Source of the DNA: Micavibrio sp.
GTDB lineage: Bacteria > Pseudomonadota > Alphaproteobacteria > Micavibrionales > Micavibrionaceae
Direction of reading: 5' to 3'
NCBI GenBank assembly: GCA_030824805.1
Contig: JAPJRC010000007.1
Coordinates: 1-56,908, forward strand
Length of the DNA stretch: 56,908 nucleotides
In this document: one piece after another, positions 24,825 through 32,375 of the stretch
Layout of the letters: every line of letters starts with the position of its first letter
Numbering within the stretch: the stretch's first letter is position 1
Notes under the pieces: generated by a model
The model's input: the letters and a program-made list of their open reading frames with translations, nothing else
Told to the model about the DNA's origin: nothing
The model's database searches: none
Translations under genes and position numbers: made by a program

Positions 24825-25710
24825 ATCCCTGCAGGATTTCGCCTTTTTTGAACTGGCTGTGGCGCATACGCAGCGATTCCATTTTATGCGGCGTCAGGTC
24901 CGCATGGCAGCGCGGGCACGAAACGCCTTCTTCATACATGGCGGATTGTTTGTCGCCGTCTTTCAACGGGAAGCGGCAGCCGTAGCAGATATCATGCTCA
25001 CCTTCGCTAAGGCCGTGACCAACCGCGACGCGGCGATCAAAGACAAAGCATTCGCCATCCCATTGCGACTGGTCTGCCGGAATGGTTTCGAGATATTTCA
25101 GTATTCCACCCTTAAGGTGGTAAACCTCTTCGAAACCGTGCGCGAGCATGTAGCTGGAGGCTTTCTCGCAACGGATGCCGCCGGTGCAGAACATGGCAAT
25201 CTTTTTTTGTTTTTTAGGGTCGAGCTTCTCGGCAACGAAATCCTTGAAGTCGGTAAATTTCTGAATATCCGGATCGATAGCACCCTTAAAAATCCCGACA
25301 GCGGTTTCATAGTCGTTGCGCGTGTCGATAAGCGTAACATCGGGGTCGGCGATCAACGCGTTCCAGTCCTGCGCCTCGACATAGGTGCCGACCAGCTTGG
25401 TAGGGTCCGCTTCGGGTGCGGCCATCGTGATGATTTCTTTTTTCAGGCGCACCTTCATGCGCAGGAACGGCTTGCCCGTGGACGTGGAATATTTCAACTC
25501 CCCTTCGCGCACGCCGCACAGGCGGTCCAGTGTATTGATAATGGCATCCAGTTTTTCGCCCACGCCGCCAATCGTGCCGTTGATACCTTCGGGCGCAAGA
25601 AGCAGGGTGCCGCAGATATCATTCGCTTCGCACACGGCTTTGATTTCGGCCTGCAGCGTGGGCAGGTCGGAAAGCGCGACAAATCTGTAAAGGGCGGCAA
25701 CGGTCCACAT
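24823..25710 (-). CDS. trhO: tRNA uridine(34) hydroxylase (rhodanese-domain UPF0176 protein)
   Basis: Hydroxylates U34 of tRNA as the first step to cmo5U/mo5U. 295 residues from ATG at 25710. The N-terminal domain shows ALYRFVALSDLPTLQ, then GTLLLAPEGINGTIGG; the rhodanese domain (about 110-210) has LIDTRNDYETAVGIFKGA and the active-site loop CTGGIRCEKAS with Cys175; the tail carries two CxxC pairs (CYGCRF, CPRCHA). The reading frame stays open upstream without a stop for another 130 codons, but the usual family N-terminus begins here and a promoter lies just before the ATG, so this is the preferred start. No Shine-Dalgarno sequence is present, as expected for a leaderless message. Confidence 0.88.
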   Translation of the reverse strand: MWTVAALYRFVALSDLPTLQAEIKAVCEANDICGTLLLAPEGINGTIGGVGEKLDAIINTLDRLCGVREGELKYSTSTGKPFLRMKVRLKKEIITMAAPEADPTKLVGTYVEAQDWNALIADPDVTLIDTRNDYETAVGIFKGAIDPDIQKFTDFKDFVAEKLDPKKQKKIAMFCTGGIRCEKASSYMLAHGFEEVYHLKGGILKYLETIPADQSQWDGECFVFDRRVAVGHGLSEGEHDICYGCRFPLKDGDKQSAMYEEGVSCPRCHADLTPHKMESLRMRHSQFKKGEILQG

Positions 25711-26100
25711 GGGGGCTGTTATAGGACCAAGGGCCGGATTTTGCAACGATTTGGCGCAGGCGGTTTTCCGTGCAGTTCGGATTTTGGCCATGGAGCGGGC
25801 GCGGTTTCGCCGTGCTTCAATAGTTCGTTCGTGCTGAATTTTGATCTGTTTTTTAAGCCCCTCATGCAATTGCAAGAATCGGAATTGCGCGGTTATTGTT
25901 CTGGCCAACTCTTCTGCCAACGCGCTGCGCAGGCCGTGTTTATAGGCGTTAAGGGCGGCGCTTTTCTTGCCTTCCGCGCTTTTCGGGCCGGTGGATTTCT
26001 CCCACGGCTTCCATTTGCGGATCGCCTCTGCGTGTTTGGCGCGGCGTTCTGGTGTCCAACCTGACGATTTTCGGGTTTTGGTTACGGGTGGCAACTTCAT
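25711..26100 (-). CDS. Upstream reading frame continuous with trhO (STGPKSAEGK-type small protein)
   Basis: 130 codons in frame with trhO and with no stop between them. It reads MKLPPVTKTRKSSGWTPERR and then the recognisable WKPWEKSTGPKSAEGK, AYKHGLRS, a motif of short basic proteins found in many alphaproteobacteria, there usually free-standing. The remainder (QFRFLQLHEGLKKQIKIQHE) is a basic helix. Two readings: the small gene has lost its stop and now fuses to trhO, or the product starts here and is truly a fusion. Neither start has a strong ribosome site. It is entered separately because family knowledge puts the trhO start at 25710. Confidence 0.5.
25718..25746 (-). promoter_or_regulatory. 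Candidate trhO promoter positioned for a leaderless mRNA
   Basis: On the minus strand TTGCAA (25741-25746) and TATAAC (25718-25723) are separated by 17 bases. Seven bases lie between the -10 and the A of the ATG at 25710, so transcription should begin at the start codon. It sits inside the upstream in-frame reading frame. Activity is untested. Confidence 0.5.
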
Positions 26101-26102
26101 AA

Positions 26103-26121
26103 AATATATTATGAATATATT
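26103..26121. promoter_or_regulatory. AT-rich palindrome upstream of the trhO-fused frame
   Basis: AATATATT-ATG-AATATATT on the plus strand, a near-perfect inverted repeat just upstream of the ATG at 26100. It could be an operator, but such AT-rich palindromes also arise by chance in intergenic DNA. Confidence 0.3.
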
Positions 26122-26156
26122 CCTATTTTGTCAATGAATGTTTTTCGCCGAACTGT

Positions 26157-27011
26157 TTAGTGTGGGGCGATTTCTCTTTTGAAGGCGGGAGCATCCTGAT
26201 TGGGCGTCTGCATTTGCGGCATGTCAAAAATGCCCGAAGATTTGACGGGAAGTATCTGCGCCGAGGATACGGCTATCGCAAACTGGGTTTCTGTTTTTGG
26301 CACCGGAACGGTAATCTGCGGGGGCTGTGTCTCCAAAGCTTTGAGAATGGAAGCAGAGGAAGCCGCGTGAAAATGCCTTTGGAAAGCGGATTCATCCTGG
26401 ATCGGCCTTCTCGTGTTGAAAACGCCTTTGTCACCGTTCTTTTGCAGATAGTCTTTGTAATTTTCCGCACAGCCTAGATTTATACAATCCTCGACCGCAA
26501 TGAAATCGTAACGGTCTAGCGCGGTGCCATCGTTCAGTGTTCTGGCCACACAGGCGTCATAATCCACACCCGTTGTTATTACGGTGTCTATATTGTGTTT
26601 GCGCAAAAAGATATCGAGGAGGGAATCCGTCTTTTCGTGAAATGCCGAGCCCCAGCTTTTGACGATAACTGTTTCGTCGGCTTTCGCACCGACCATAGAC
26701 GGGATCGCGCTCAGATGGTTGTGATTGGGCGCGTGTGCCTGTTTGTTGAATTCGCGCACCGTGGTTATAGACGCATCTATGTTTTTATAAGAGTCGCCGC
26801 GCGGTGCATGGAAATTCGCATAGCTGATGAAAGGGAATGTCACCCAGATATTCGGAATGCCGGAAACGCGAAGGCGGTCCGCAAATTTCCCGACCGCCTT
26901 GAATGTATTTTCATTGTTGAAAATATAGAGATCTTCCATATCGATATGCACCGCCGCCAGCGTTTTCCGGCGCTGGGCAGAGGTCAGGATATGGCGGGTT
27001 TTGTCATCCAT
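26157..27011 (-). CDS. Isochorismatase-family cysteine hydrolase
   Basis: 284 residues. The catalytic triad of the family is visible: Asp24 in VHIDMEDLY, Lys118 in IVKSWGSAF and Cys154 in DYDACVARTLND. The family contains isochorismatases, nicotinamidases, ureidoacrylate hydrolases and others, and substrate cannot be told from the sequence. The last 60 residues (from about 225) are a Pro/Gln-rich extension not seen in the minimal enzyme. It has no signal peptide. It is on the same strand as oxyR, 37 bases downstream of it, and as trhO, 56 bases from the upstream frame, so it could belong to an oxyR-led transcript. Confidence 0.85.
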   Translation of the reverse strand: MDDKTRHILTSAQRRKTLAAVHIDMEDLYIFNNENTFKAVGKFADRLRVSGIPNIWVTFPFISYANFHAPRGDSYKNIDASITTVREFNKQAHAPNHNHLSAIPSMVGAKADETVIVKSWGSAFHEKTDSLLDIFLRKHNIDTVITTGVDYDACVARTLNDGTALDRYDFIAVEDCINLGCAENYKDYLQKNGDKGVFNTRRPIQDESAFQRHFHAASSASILKALETQPPQITVPVPKTETQFAIAVSSAQILPVKSSGIFDMPQMQTPNQDAPAFKREIAPH

Positions 27012-27048
27012 GGCAGGGTTTTATAATTTGTCATAATTATTGTCAAGA

Positions 27049-27972
27049 TTAAACACAGACTGTGCCTTTGCGGGCTTCTACCAGCTTGCCGATGCTGCGT
27101 GTGACAATATTGATGTCCTCGTTTCTCAGGCCTTTTTTCTTCCAGGCAAAACCAATCTTGCGGGTGGGGGCAGGGGTGCCGAATCTGCGCAGGTCCAGCC
27201 CTTCGGGCAGCATGGGGTTGTCGTTGGCCACCATCGCGGGCAGCAGCGTTACACCATAACCCGTATAGACCAGTTGTATGAGGGTGGAAAGGCTCGCCGC
27301 GCTGAGTGTCTTTAACTCTTTCACCGATTCAAGGCGGCAGGCATCCAGTGCATGGTCGCGCATGCAGTGTCCGTCTTCCAAAAGCAGAAGTTTTTCGGCT
27401 TTGAGATCTTTCAGATGCAGTGTGCCTTCCTGCTTGAAGTAGCCCGCAGGGGCCGCGCAGTAGAATTCTTCTTCCATGATCGTGTGTTCTGCAAGACCGC
27501 CCGTACTATACGGAAAGGCCATCAATCCGAAATCGAGCGTGCCATCGTGTATTTTTTCAACCAGCTGGGCGGACCGCAATTCATGCACATGCAGCTCGAG
27601 CCCGGGCAGCGATTCCTGCAGAGGTTTCAATATTTTTGGCAGCAAATAGGGCGCTATGGTCGGGATGATGCCCATACGAAGCGGCCATGACAGCGGGGCG
27701 TTGGTGCGCCTTGCGCGGTACGTAATGTCTTCCATCTGACCAATGATGGTGCGGGCCTTTGCGAGCAGCTCTTCGCCCAAAGGCGTAAACCGGACAAGTT
27801 TTCTGTTGCTTCGGTCAATGACCGGCGCACGGAGGATTTCCTCCATATCGCGCAGCCCGCCGGACAGGGTGGATTGTGTTACATGGCAGGATTCCGCCGC
27901 CGCGTGGAAATTGCGGTGCTCGGCAAGCGCCAGCAGGTATTGCATCTGGCGAATTGTGGGGAGGTGTTCCAT
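27049..27972 (-). CDS. oxyR: OxyR hydrogen-peroxide-sensing LysR-type regulator
   Basis: 307 residues. LysR winged helix-turn-helix at 1-60 (AALAEHRNFHAAAESCHV class with QSTLSGGLRDME), and the redox site LEDGHCMRDHALDAC with Cys203 and Cys212, nine residues apart exactly as Cys199/Cys208 in E. coli OxyR. The assignment is therefore strong, not only by homology but by conserved chemistry. It is divergent from ahpC-ahpD, with 139 bases between starts, the classic OxyR regulatory layout. It should repress or autoregulate itself and activate ahpC under peroxide. Confidence 0.95.
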   Translation of the reverse strand: MEHLPTIRQMQYLLALAEHRNFHAAAESCHVTQSTLSGGLRDMEEILRAPVIDRSNRKLVRFTPLGEELLAKARTIIGQMEDITYRARRTNAPLSWPLRMGIIPTIAPYLLPKILKPLQESLPGLELHVHELRSAQLVEKIHDGTLDFGLMAFPYSTGGLAEHTIMEEEFYCAAPAGYFKQEGTLHLKDLKAEKLLLLEDGHCMRDHALDACRLESVKELKTLSAASLSTLIQLVYTGYGVTLLPAMVANDNPMLPEGLDLRRFGTPAPTRKIGFAWKKKGLRNEDINIVTRSIGKLVEARKGTVCV

Positions 27973-27974
27973 AT

Positions 27975-28023
27975 GATCGGATTTAGCATTGTGGATAACT
28001 TATTTCAATCGGAAAATCCGATC
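27975..28023. promoter_or_regulatory. Inverted repeat in the oxyR-ahpC intergenic region, candidate OxyR site
   Basis: GATCGGATTT (27975-27984) and AAATCCGATC (28014-28023) form a perfect 10-base inverted repeat with a 29-base spacer, beginning two bases upstream of the oxyR start codon. OxyR tetramers contact about 45 bases, so the span (49) fits. The arms do not obviously match the E. coli ATAG-N7-CTAT consensus, so assignment to OxyR is inference. Confidence 0.5.
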
Positions 28024-28111
28024 AATATCGGCGGTATTCCCCATTGGCTTTTTGCGGTGCACCATGTGTATGGTGGCGCGTCTTAAACAAACAACAAAGG
28101 ATTCGAATAAT

Positions 28112-28699
28112 ATGCTCGGTATCGGCGACAAACTCCCTGAATTTTCGGTTACAGGCGTAAAGCCAGGCTTTATGGCCCATGAAGAAAACGGCGAAAGCGC
28201 GTTTGAAACCATCACCGAGAAAAGCTTCGAAGGTAAATGGAAGGTAATCTTCTTCTACCCGAAAGACTTCACGTTTGTATGCCCGACGGAAATCGTTGAA
28301 TTTGCCAAACTCAATGACGAGTTCGCAGACCGCGACTGTATCGTTCTCGGCGGTTCCACGGACAATGAATTCTGCAAGCTGGCATGGCGCCGCGAGCACA
28401 AGGATCTGGCGAAACTCAACCAGTGGAGCTTTGGCGACACGAACGGTTCGCTCGTTGACGGTCTTGGTATCCGCGACAAGGTAAACGGCGTAGCATACCG
28501 CGCGACCTTCATCGTCGACCCGCACAATGTCATCCAGCAAGTCACGGTGAACAATCTGAACGTCGGCCGTAACCCGAAAGAGATGCTGCGCGTTCTCGAC
28601 GGTCTGCAGTCCGACGAGCTGTGCGCCTGCAACCGCCCTGTTGGCGGCGACACGATCGATGCTTCCGCGGAAGCCGCGAAGCTGAAAGTCGCTGCATAA
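28112..28699 (+). CDS. ahpC: Alkyl hydroperoxide reductase, 2-Cys peroxiredoxin AhpC
   Basis: 195 residues. Peroxidatic Cys57 in KDFTFVCPTEIVEF, resolving Cys near 171-173 in DELCACNRPVGGD. The ELCAC motif with an adjacent AhpD gene, rather than AhpF, identifies the mycobacterial/alphaproteobacterial AhpC/AhpD type that recycles through a CxxC partner. Start at 28112 with AAAGGA about ten bases upstream. Predicted target of the divergent OxyR. Confidence 0.95.
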   Translation: MLGIGDKLPEFSVTGVKPGFMAHEENGESAFETITEKSFEGKWKVIFFYPKDFTFVCPTEIVEFAKLNDEFADRDCIVLGGSTDNEFCKLAWRREHKDLAKLNQWSFGDTNGSLVDGLGIRDKVNGVAYRATFIVDPHNVIQQVTVNNLNVGRNPKEMLRVLDGLQSDELCACNRPVGGDTIDASAEAAKLKVAA

Positions 28700-28754
28700 T
28701 TATTCTGCCGGTCGCCCTTTCGGGCGTCCGGTCTTCATCAATAAGGAGAATTTC

Positions 28755-29315
28755 ATGTCTATCGACAATATCAAGAACGCCATTCCCGACTACGCCAAGG
28801 ATATCAAACTCAATATCTCCGGCCTCGCAAACGAAGAAACGCTTACAGCCCAGCAATTCTGGGGCACGATGCTGGCTTGCGCCATGGCCGGCGGCAACGC
28901 GAATGTGATTGCCAATGTGGCAGCAGACGCCGCCCAGAACCTGAGCGCCGAAGCAATGACGGCGGCGAAGGCCGCAGCCTCGATCATGGCGATGAACAAC
29001 GTGTACTACAAATTCGTCGGTATGAGCGCGAACCAAGAATACAAAACGATGCCGGCCAAGCTGCGTATGAACATCATCGGCAACCCCGGCGTGGACAAAG
29101 GCGATTTCGAACTCTGGAGCCTCGCCGTTTCCGCCATGAACGGATGCAAATTCTGCGTCGATGCGCACGAGAACCAGCTGAAAGCCCATGGCATTGACGC
29201 GCAGAAAGTACAGACGGCGGTTCGTATCGCTTCTGTAGTCGCCGCCGCATCCGCCATCCTTACAGCGGAAGAGGCCATGGCCTCCAACGCCGCGCCGATG
29301 GCACAGGCCGCGTAA
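28755..29315 (+). CDS. ahpD: Alkyl hydroperoxide reductase AhpD (carboxymuconolactone decarboxylase fold)
   Basis: 186 residues. The catalytic motif NGCKFCVDAHE with Cys131, Cys134 and His138 is complete, as in Mycobacterium AhpD, which reduces AhpC. The Ala-rich helical body matches the CMD fold. It lies 55 bases downstream of ahpC with AAGGAGA just before ATG, so the two are co-transcribed, and a strong intrinsic terminator follows. Confidence 0.94.
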   Translation: MSIDNIKNAIPDYAKDIKLNISGLANEETLTAQQFWGTMLACAMAGGNANVIANVAADAAQNLSAEAMTAAKAAASIMAMNNVYYKFVGMSANQEYKTMPAKLRMNIIGNPGVDKGDFELWSLAVSAMNGCKFCVDAHENQLKAHGIDAQKVQTAVRIASVVAAASAILTAEEAMASNAAPMAQAA

Positions 29316-29336
29316 AAGTTATCTTCCCCAAACTGG

Positions 29337-29365
29337 AACGCCCCGGGTGACCGGGGCGTTTTTTT
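29337..29365 (+). terminator. Intrinsic terminator of ahpC-ahpD
   Basis: AACGCCCCGG and CCGGGGCGTT form a 10-base stem around GTGA (29337-29360), followed by a T run. Confidence 0.92.
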
Positions 29366-29382
29366 ATCTCTAGATTATCGGG

Positions 29383-29613
29383 CTACGTACATTTTCCGCC
29401 GACTTCGGAGAGCGGCATACAGAACAGGCCGCCTTCCTTGCCATCAGCGTCCGCGAAACAGACGACCGGATAGCCGTCCGGTTTACAGATGGAGTAAAGG
29501 CCCTTCATCGTGAACTGGCGTTTGAACGCGCCATCGCCGCAGCCTGCGAGCAGGAATATGGCCACGAGCGCAAAGGCAAAACAGGCCGATCTGGCAAGGT
29601 GCTGTCCGGTCAT
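29383..29613 (-). CDS. Small lipoprotein
   Basis: 76 residues. A lipoprotein signal with lipobox LLAGC (Cys25) and a mature part of about 50 residues containing four more cysteines (SICKPDGYPVVCFADADGKE, LFCMPLSEVGGKC), which could make two disulfides. Family not recognised. Its ATG overlaps the stop of the TetR gene as TAATG, so it is co-translated with the regulator and probably regulated by it. Confidence 0.78.
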   Translation of the reverse strand: MTGQHLARSACFAFALVAIFLLAGCGDGAFKRQFTMKGLYSICKPDGYPVVCFADADGKEGGLFCMPLSEVGGKCT

Positions 29614-30245
29614 TATGCCGCTGCCCGCATCTGTTGCACGCCCATGGCGCCCGAAAGCATGACAATCAGTCTCTTCGAGAATGCCTCGTCGAGATTCTGG
29701 CCGGACATCAGGCGGAAAATGATGGGGCCGAGGATAACATCGATGGCAACTTCGATGTCGATGCTTTCGGCGAACTGGCCTTCATGTTTTCCGCGCTGGA
29801 TGTAGTAGGCGAGGGAATTATAGCGATCCTGGAAGAAGCTTTTCACAAGAGCCTTCAGAATTTCGATGTCACCCTGGCATTCACCGATGATTTCCGCAAC
29901 GATACGTCCGTTCTTGCCGGTCAGCTGGCGCACCAGTTTTTCCACTTGCGACTTCACACCTTCGAAAGGCACCGAAGCTTGCGGCAAAATGTTCTGAAAT
30001 CCGGGCTGGCTGAAGACAGCTTCCATGATGACGGATTGTTTGTTTGGCCACCAGCGGTAGATGGTTGTTTTTCCAACTCCGGCTTTCTTTGCAATGGCTT
30101 CAATGGAAATCTTGCTCACGGACATGTGCGTAAGAAGACGACGCGTTGCGTCCAGAATGGCTCTACGGCTCTCTTCCGAACGGGGACGGCCCGCCTTGAA
30201 TTCGTGTTCTTGTTCTTGCAATTGTTCAGCGCTCGGCAGCTGCAT
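29613..30245 (-). CDS. TetR/AcrR-family regulator, coupled to a small lipoprotein
   Basis: 210 residues. TetR helix-turn-helix at about 40-70: SKISIEAIAKKAGVGKTTIYRWW with the family Gly-Lys-Thr-Thr-Ile-Tyr-Arg-Trp recognition helix. The first 25 residues are a polar extension (EQLQEQEHEFKAGRPRSEES). The ligand domain has no informative motif. Coupling to a small lipoprotein by TAATG overlap suggests envelope stress. A perfect 14-base palindrome in the gap to the divergent ATP-grasp gene is a candidate operator. Confidence 0.88.
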   Translation of the reverse strand: MQLPSAEQLQEQEHEFKAGRPRSEESRRAILDATRRLLTHMSVSKISIEAIAKKAGVGKTTIYRWWPNKQSVIMEAVFSQPGFQNILPQASVPFEGVKSQVEKLVRQLTGKNGRIVAEIIGECQGDIEILKALVKSFFQDRYNSLAYYIQRGKHEGQFAESIDIEVAIDVILGPIIFRLMSGQNLDEAFSKRLIVMLSGAMGVQQMRAAA

Positions 30246-30352
30246 GTGTGCTCCTTTTCAACGTCTTATGCATGTTTATACGATACGCACAGTTTTAGTT
30301 CAGTCGTTTACGTTTCGCAATTTCTGCCAATAGGTTATCCACAGCTTCGCGT

Positions 30353-30366
30353 ATCATAATTATGAT
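30353..30366. promoter_or_regulatory. Perfect palindrome between TetR and the RimK-like gene
   Basis: ATCATAATTATGAT is a 14-base perfect palindrome in the 257-base divergent gap. It is a plausible TetR operator, but AT-rich palindromes are frequent. Nearby GATACGC (30282) and GCGTATC (30349) are a second, widely spaced pair. Confidence 0.4.
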
Positions 30367-30502
30367 GAAGACGCCTCGGAACCTTTAAGATACTGAAATC
30401 GTTTATCAATGCGTATATAAGCGGAATTGGTTTGTCAGCCTGTCCGTTTCATGGGATAAAAGCGTCAGTCCACGAGAGAATAAAAAGAGGGATTAGAGGG
30501 TC

Positions 30503-31534
30503 ATGAAAGTTTGGGTTCTGTACGGAGACGACATAGAGTCGAACGCCGATCTCGCGCACGAAGTTCGCCGTTTCAAGGCGGAGGCAGAGCGCCTCAACAT
30601 CGATCTGAAAGTTTACAATCCTGCCGATTTCGATTTGATCGTGTCCGAGCAGACGCGCGATTCCGTTCTTATCAAGGGCAAGCCGGAGCCGATTCCGGAT
30701 GTGGTGTATCCTTACTTCAACCATCACGACCATTCCTATTTCAGCCTTGCCATCGTGCGCCAGCTGGAGCGTATGGGCTGTCTCGTTTACAACAACGCCA
30801 ACACGATCGAGACCGTGCGCGACAAGCTGCACACGCACCAGGTCCTGCATGAAAAGGGCATCCATTCCCCGACAACCATGCTGGCAAAATTCCCTGTCGA
30901 CGACAACATGATGGAAATCGTCGAGCGCACGCTGGGCTTCCCTGTCGTGGTCAAGACGTTGAAGGGCGCGCTGGGCCTTGGTGTGTTTCTGATCGAAAGC
31001 CCGAAAGCCTTCCGTGACCAGATGGAAATGATCGGCCAGACCAGCCCCGACATCCAGCTTATTTTCCAGGAATTCGTCGCAGCCTCAAAGGGGCGCGACC
31101 TGCGTTTGTTCGTTGTGGACGGTGAAGTCATCGCTTCTATGGAACGCCGAGCGAAGGAAGGCGATTTCAAAGCAAATTACAGCAGCGGCGGATCGGTCCA
31201 CGAATTCAAGGCCGACAAAGCCGCTATTGATCTGGCAGTGGCAACAGCCAAGTCGCTCGACATCCAGATCGGCGGTATTGACCTTCTGTTCCTGAAAGAC
31301 GGCGGTTATACAATTTGTGAAGCCAACACGTTCCCTGGTTTCAAGGGGTTGGAAAAAGCGTCCGGCGTGAACGTGCCGGAAAAGATTTTCAAATCCATGG
31401 AGCGCCGTCTGGCCGTTCACCAGAAACAAAGAAAAGCCGCCGCGCACATCGTCCCTTTCGGCAAAAAAACGTCTTTGTTCGACAAGCTCTACAGCGAAGC
31501 GAAACGCTTGTTCGACAACAAGCATGTGGCATAA
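30503..31534 (+). CDS. RimK-like ATP-grasp ligase
   Basis: 343 residues. ATP-grasp fold: an N-terminal domain (KVWVLYGDDIESNADLAHEV), a central ATP-binding lid (GFPVVVKTLKGALGLGVF, with Lys and the Gly-rich loop, about 147-165) and the Mg-binding ICEANTFPGFKGLEKASG at about 270-287. The order matches RimK/GshB-type amide ligases that add Glu or other amino acids to a carboxylate. The C-terminal 50 residues are basic. The acceptor is unknown: ribosomal protein S6, a cofactor or a peptide are family options. It precedes a small secreted protein gene by 28 bases. Confidence 0.85.
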   Translation: MKVWVLYGDDIESNADLAHEVRRFKAEAERLNIDLKVYNPADFDLIVSEQTRDSVLIKGKPEPIPDVVYPYFNHHDHSYFSLAIVRQLERMGCLVYNNANTIETVRDKLHTHQVLHEKGIHSPTTMLAKFPVDDNMMEIVERTLGFPVVVKTLKGALGLGVFLIESPKAFRDQMEMIGQTSPDIQLIFQEFVAASKGRDLRLFVVDGEVIASMERRAKEGDFKANYSSGGSVHEFKADKAAIDLAVATAKSLDIQIGGIDLLFLKDGGYTICEANTFPGFKGLEKASGVNVPEKIFKSMERRLAVHQKQRKAAAHIVPFGKKTSLFDKLYSEAKRLFDNKHVA

Positions 31535-31562
31535 TTGACCTTCACCGTTAAGGGGAGGTCGC

Positions 31563-32078
31563 ATGCACCGTTTTGTCGTTTACGCCGTTATCGTTCTCTC
31601 GCTTGTCGTGCCTGTCATGGCACAGTCTGCCCAGCAATCCGTCATGGCGGTTAAAAAGAACGGCAGGTTCAATGCCGTCCTCATGGTGCTGGACGAGGCG
31701 ACCTTAAAGGAATTTGAAAAGCCTTCGGATCAGGGCCTGTTTCTGAAAGGAAAGGCCACAGCCAAACGCGGAGAGTCCGTTTTCATCAAAGTCGGATTTG
31801 CCAATATGGCCACGGACTCAAGGAACATGGCCAACGTGACCTTCAGCCTGAAAGTGACCGATCCGGACGGGAAAACTGTCGGCGAGGAAGCGCACGACAT
31901 TCCTGCCTATCAGGGCGAGATCCTAAACCCTGTGGCGACCTATAATTCGCAGGCGCACATCGAAATCAAATTCGAGCCCAGCGACAAGTCCGGCTTTTAC
32001 ACGATCTCTTCGATGATAAAAGACAATATCGGCGGTGCCGAAATATCCGAGACCAAGCGTGTGGAATTGGTCGATTAA
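31563..32078 (+). CDS. Secreted hypothetical protein
   Basis: 171 residues with a cleavable signal peptide (MHRFVVYAVIVLSLVVPVMAQS). The mature protein is beta-rich: FKVGFANMATDSRNMANVTFSLKV, then DPDGKTVGEEAHDIPA, then KSGFYTISSMIKDN. The layout resembles an Ig-like domain, but this is only an impression. An AGGGGAGG ribosome site precedes ATG. Likely co-transcribed with the ATP-grasp gene, from which it is 28 bases away. Function unknown. Confidence 0.7.
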   Translation: MHRFVVYAVIVLSLVVPVMAQSAQQSVMAVKKNGRFNAVLMVLDEATLKEFEKPSDQGLFLKGKATAKRGESVFIKVGFANMATDSRNMANVTFSLKVTDPDGKTVGEEAHDIPAYQGEILNPVATYNSQAHIEIKFEPSDKSGFYTISSMIKDNIGGAEISETKRVELVD

Positions 32079-32084
32079 TCTGGC

Positions 32085-32291
32085 TTATTCCCACAAACCT
32101 AGCCATATGCCTATGCCATGAATAATGGCGAGCGGGAAAAACAGCGCCCCGACCAGCAGAAAGCCCCATTCGCCGTCCTGAAAACAATTGATGATATGCG
32201 TCAGCCATGCGGCAAAACCTCCGCATACTATGACGGCAGCCGTTGCTGCGAGAGCGATACCGCCGGTCTTTATTTTCTCAACCAATTGCAT
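32085..32291 (-). CDS. Small two-helix membrane protein
   Basis: 68 residues: helix 1 at about 10-35 (GIALAATAAVIVCGGFAAWL), a short loop THIINCFQDGEWG, and helix 2 at 43-66 (FLLVGALFFPLAIIHGIGIWLGLW). An AAAGGAA ribosome site precedes the ATG at the right distance, supporting a real gene despite small size. Converges on the previous secreted-protein gene by 6 bases. No family recognised. Confidence 0.7.
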   Translation of the reverse strand: MQLVEKIKTGGIALAATAAVIVCGGFAAWLTHIINCFQDGEWGFLLVGALFFPLAIIHGIGIWLGLWE

Positions 32292-32316
32292 CTGAAATTC
32301 CTTTTAAAAAATTGCG

Positions 32317-32355
32317 AAAAAAACAGCCGCCTGACCAACGATCAAGCGGCTGTTT
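32317..32355 (-). terminator. Intrinsic terminator of the lpoA-like gene
   Basis: AACAGCCGC (32322-32330) and GCGGCTGTT (32346-32354) form a 9-base stem; on the minus strand it is followed by a run of seven T. It lies 21 bases past the stop of the lipoprotein gene. Confidence 0.88.
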
Positions 32356-32375
32356 CGATCCCTATACAGGCAAAT

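Noticed and set aside
24859..26064. 401-codon plus-strand frame opposite trhO
   Set aside because: Antisense shadow; the minus frame carries all TrhO motifs.
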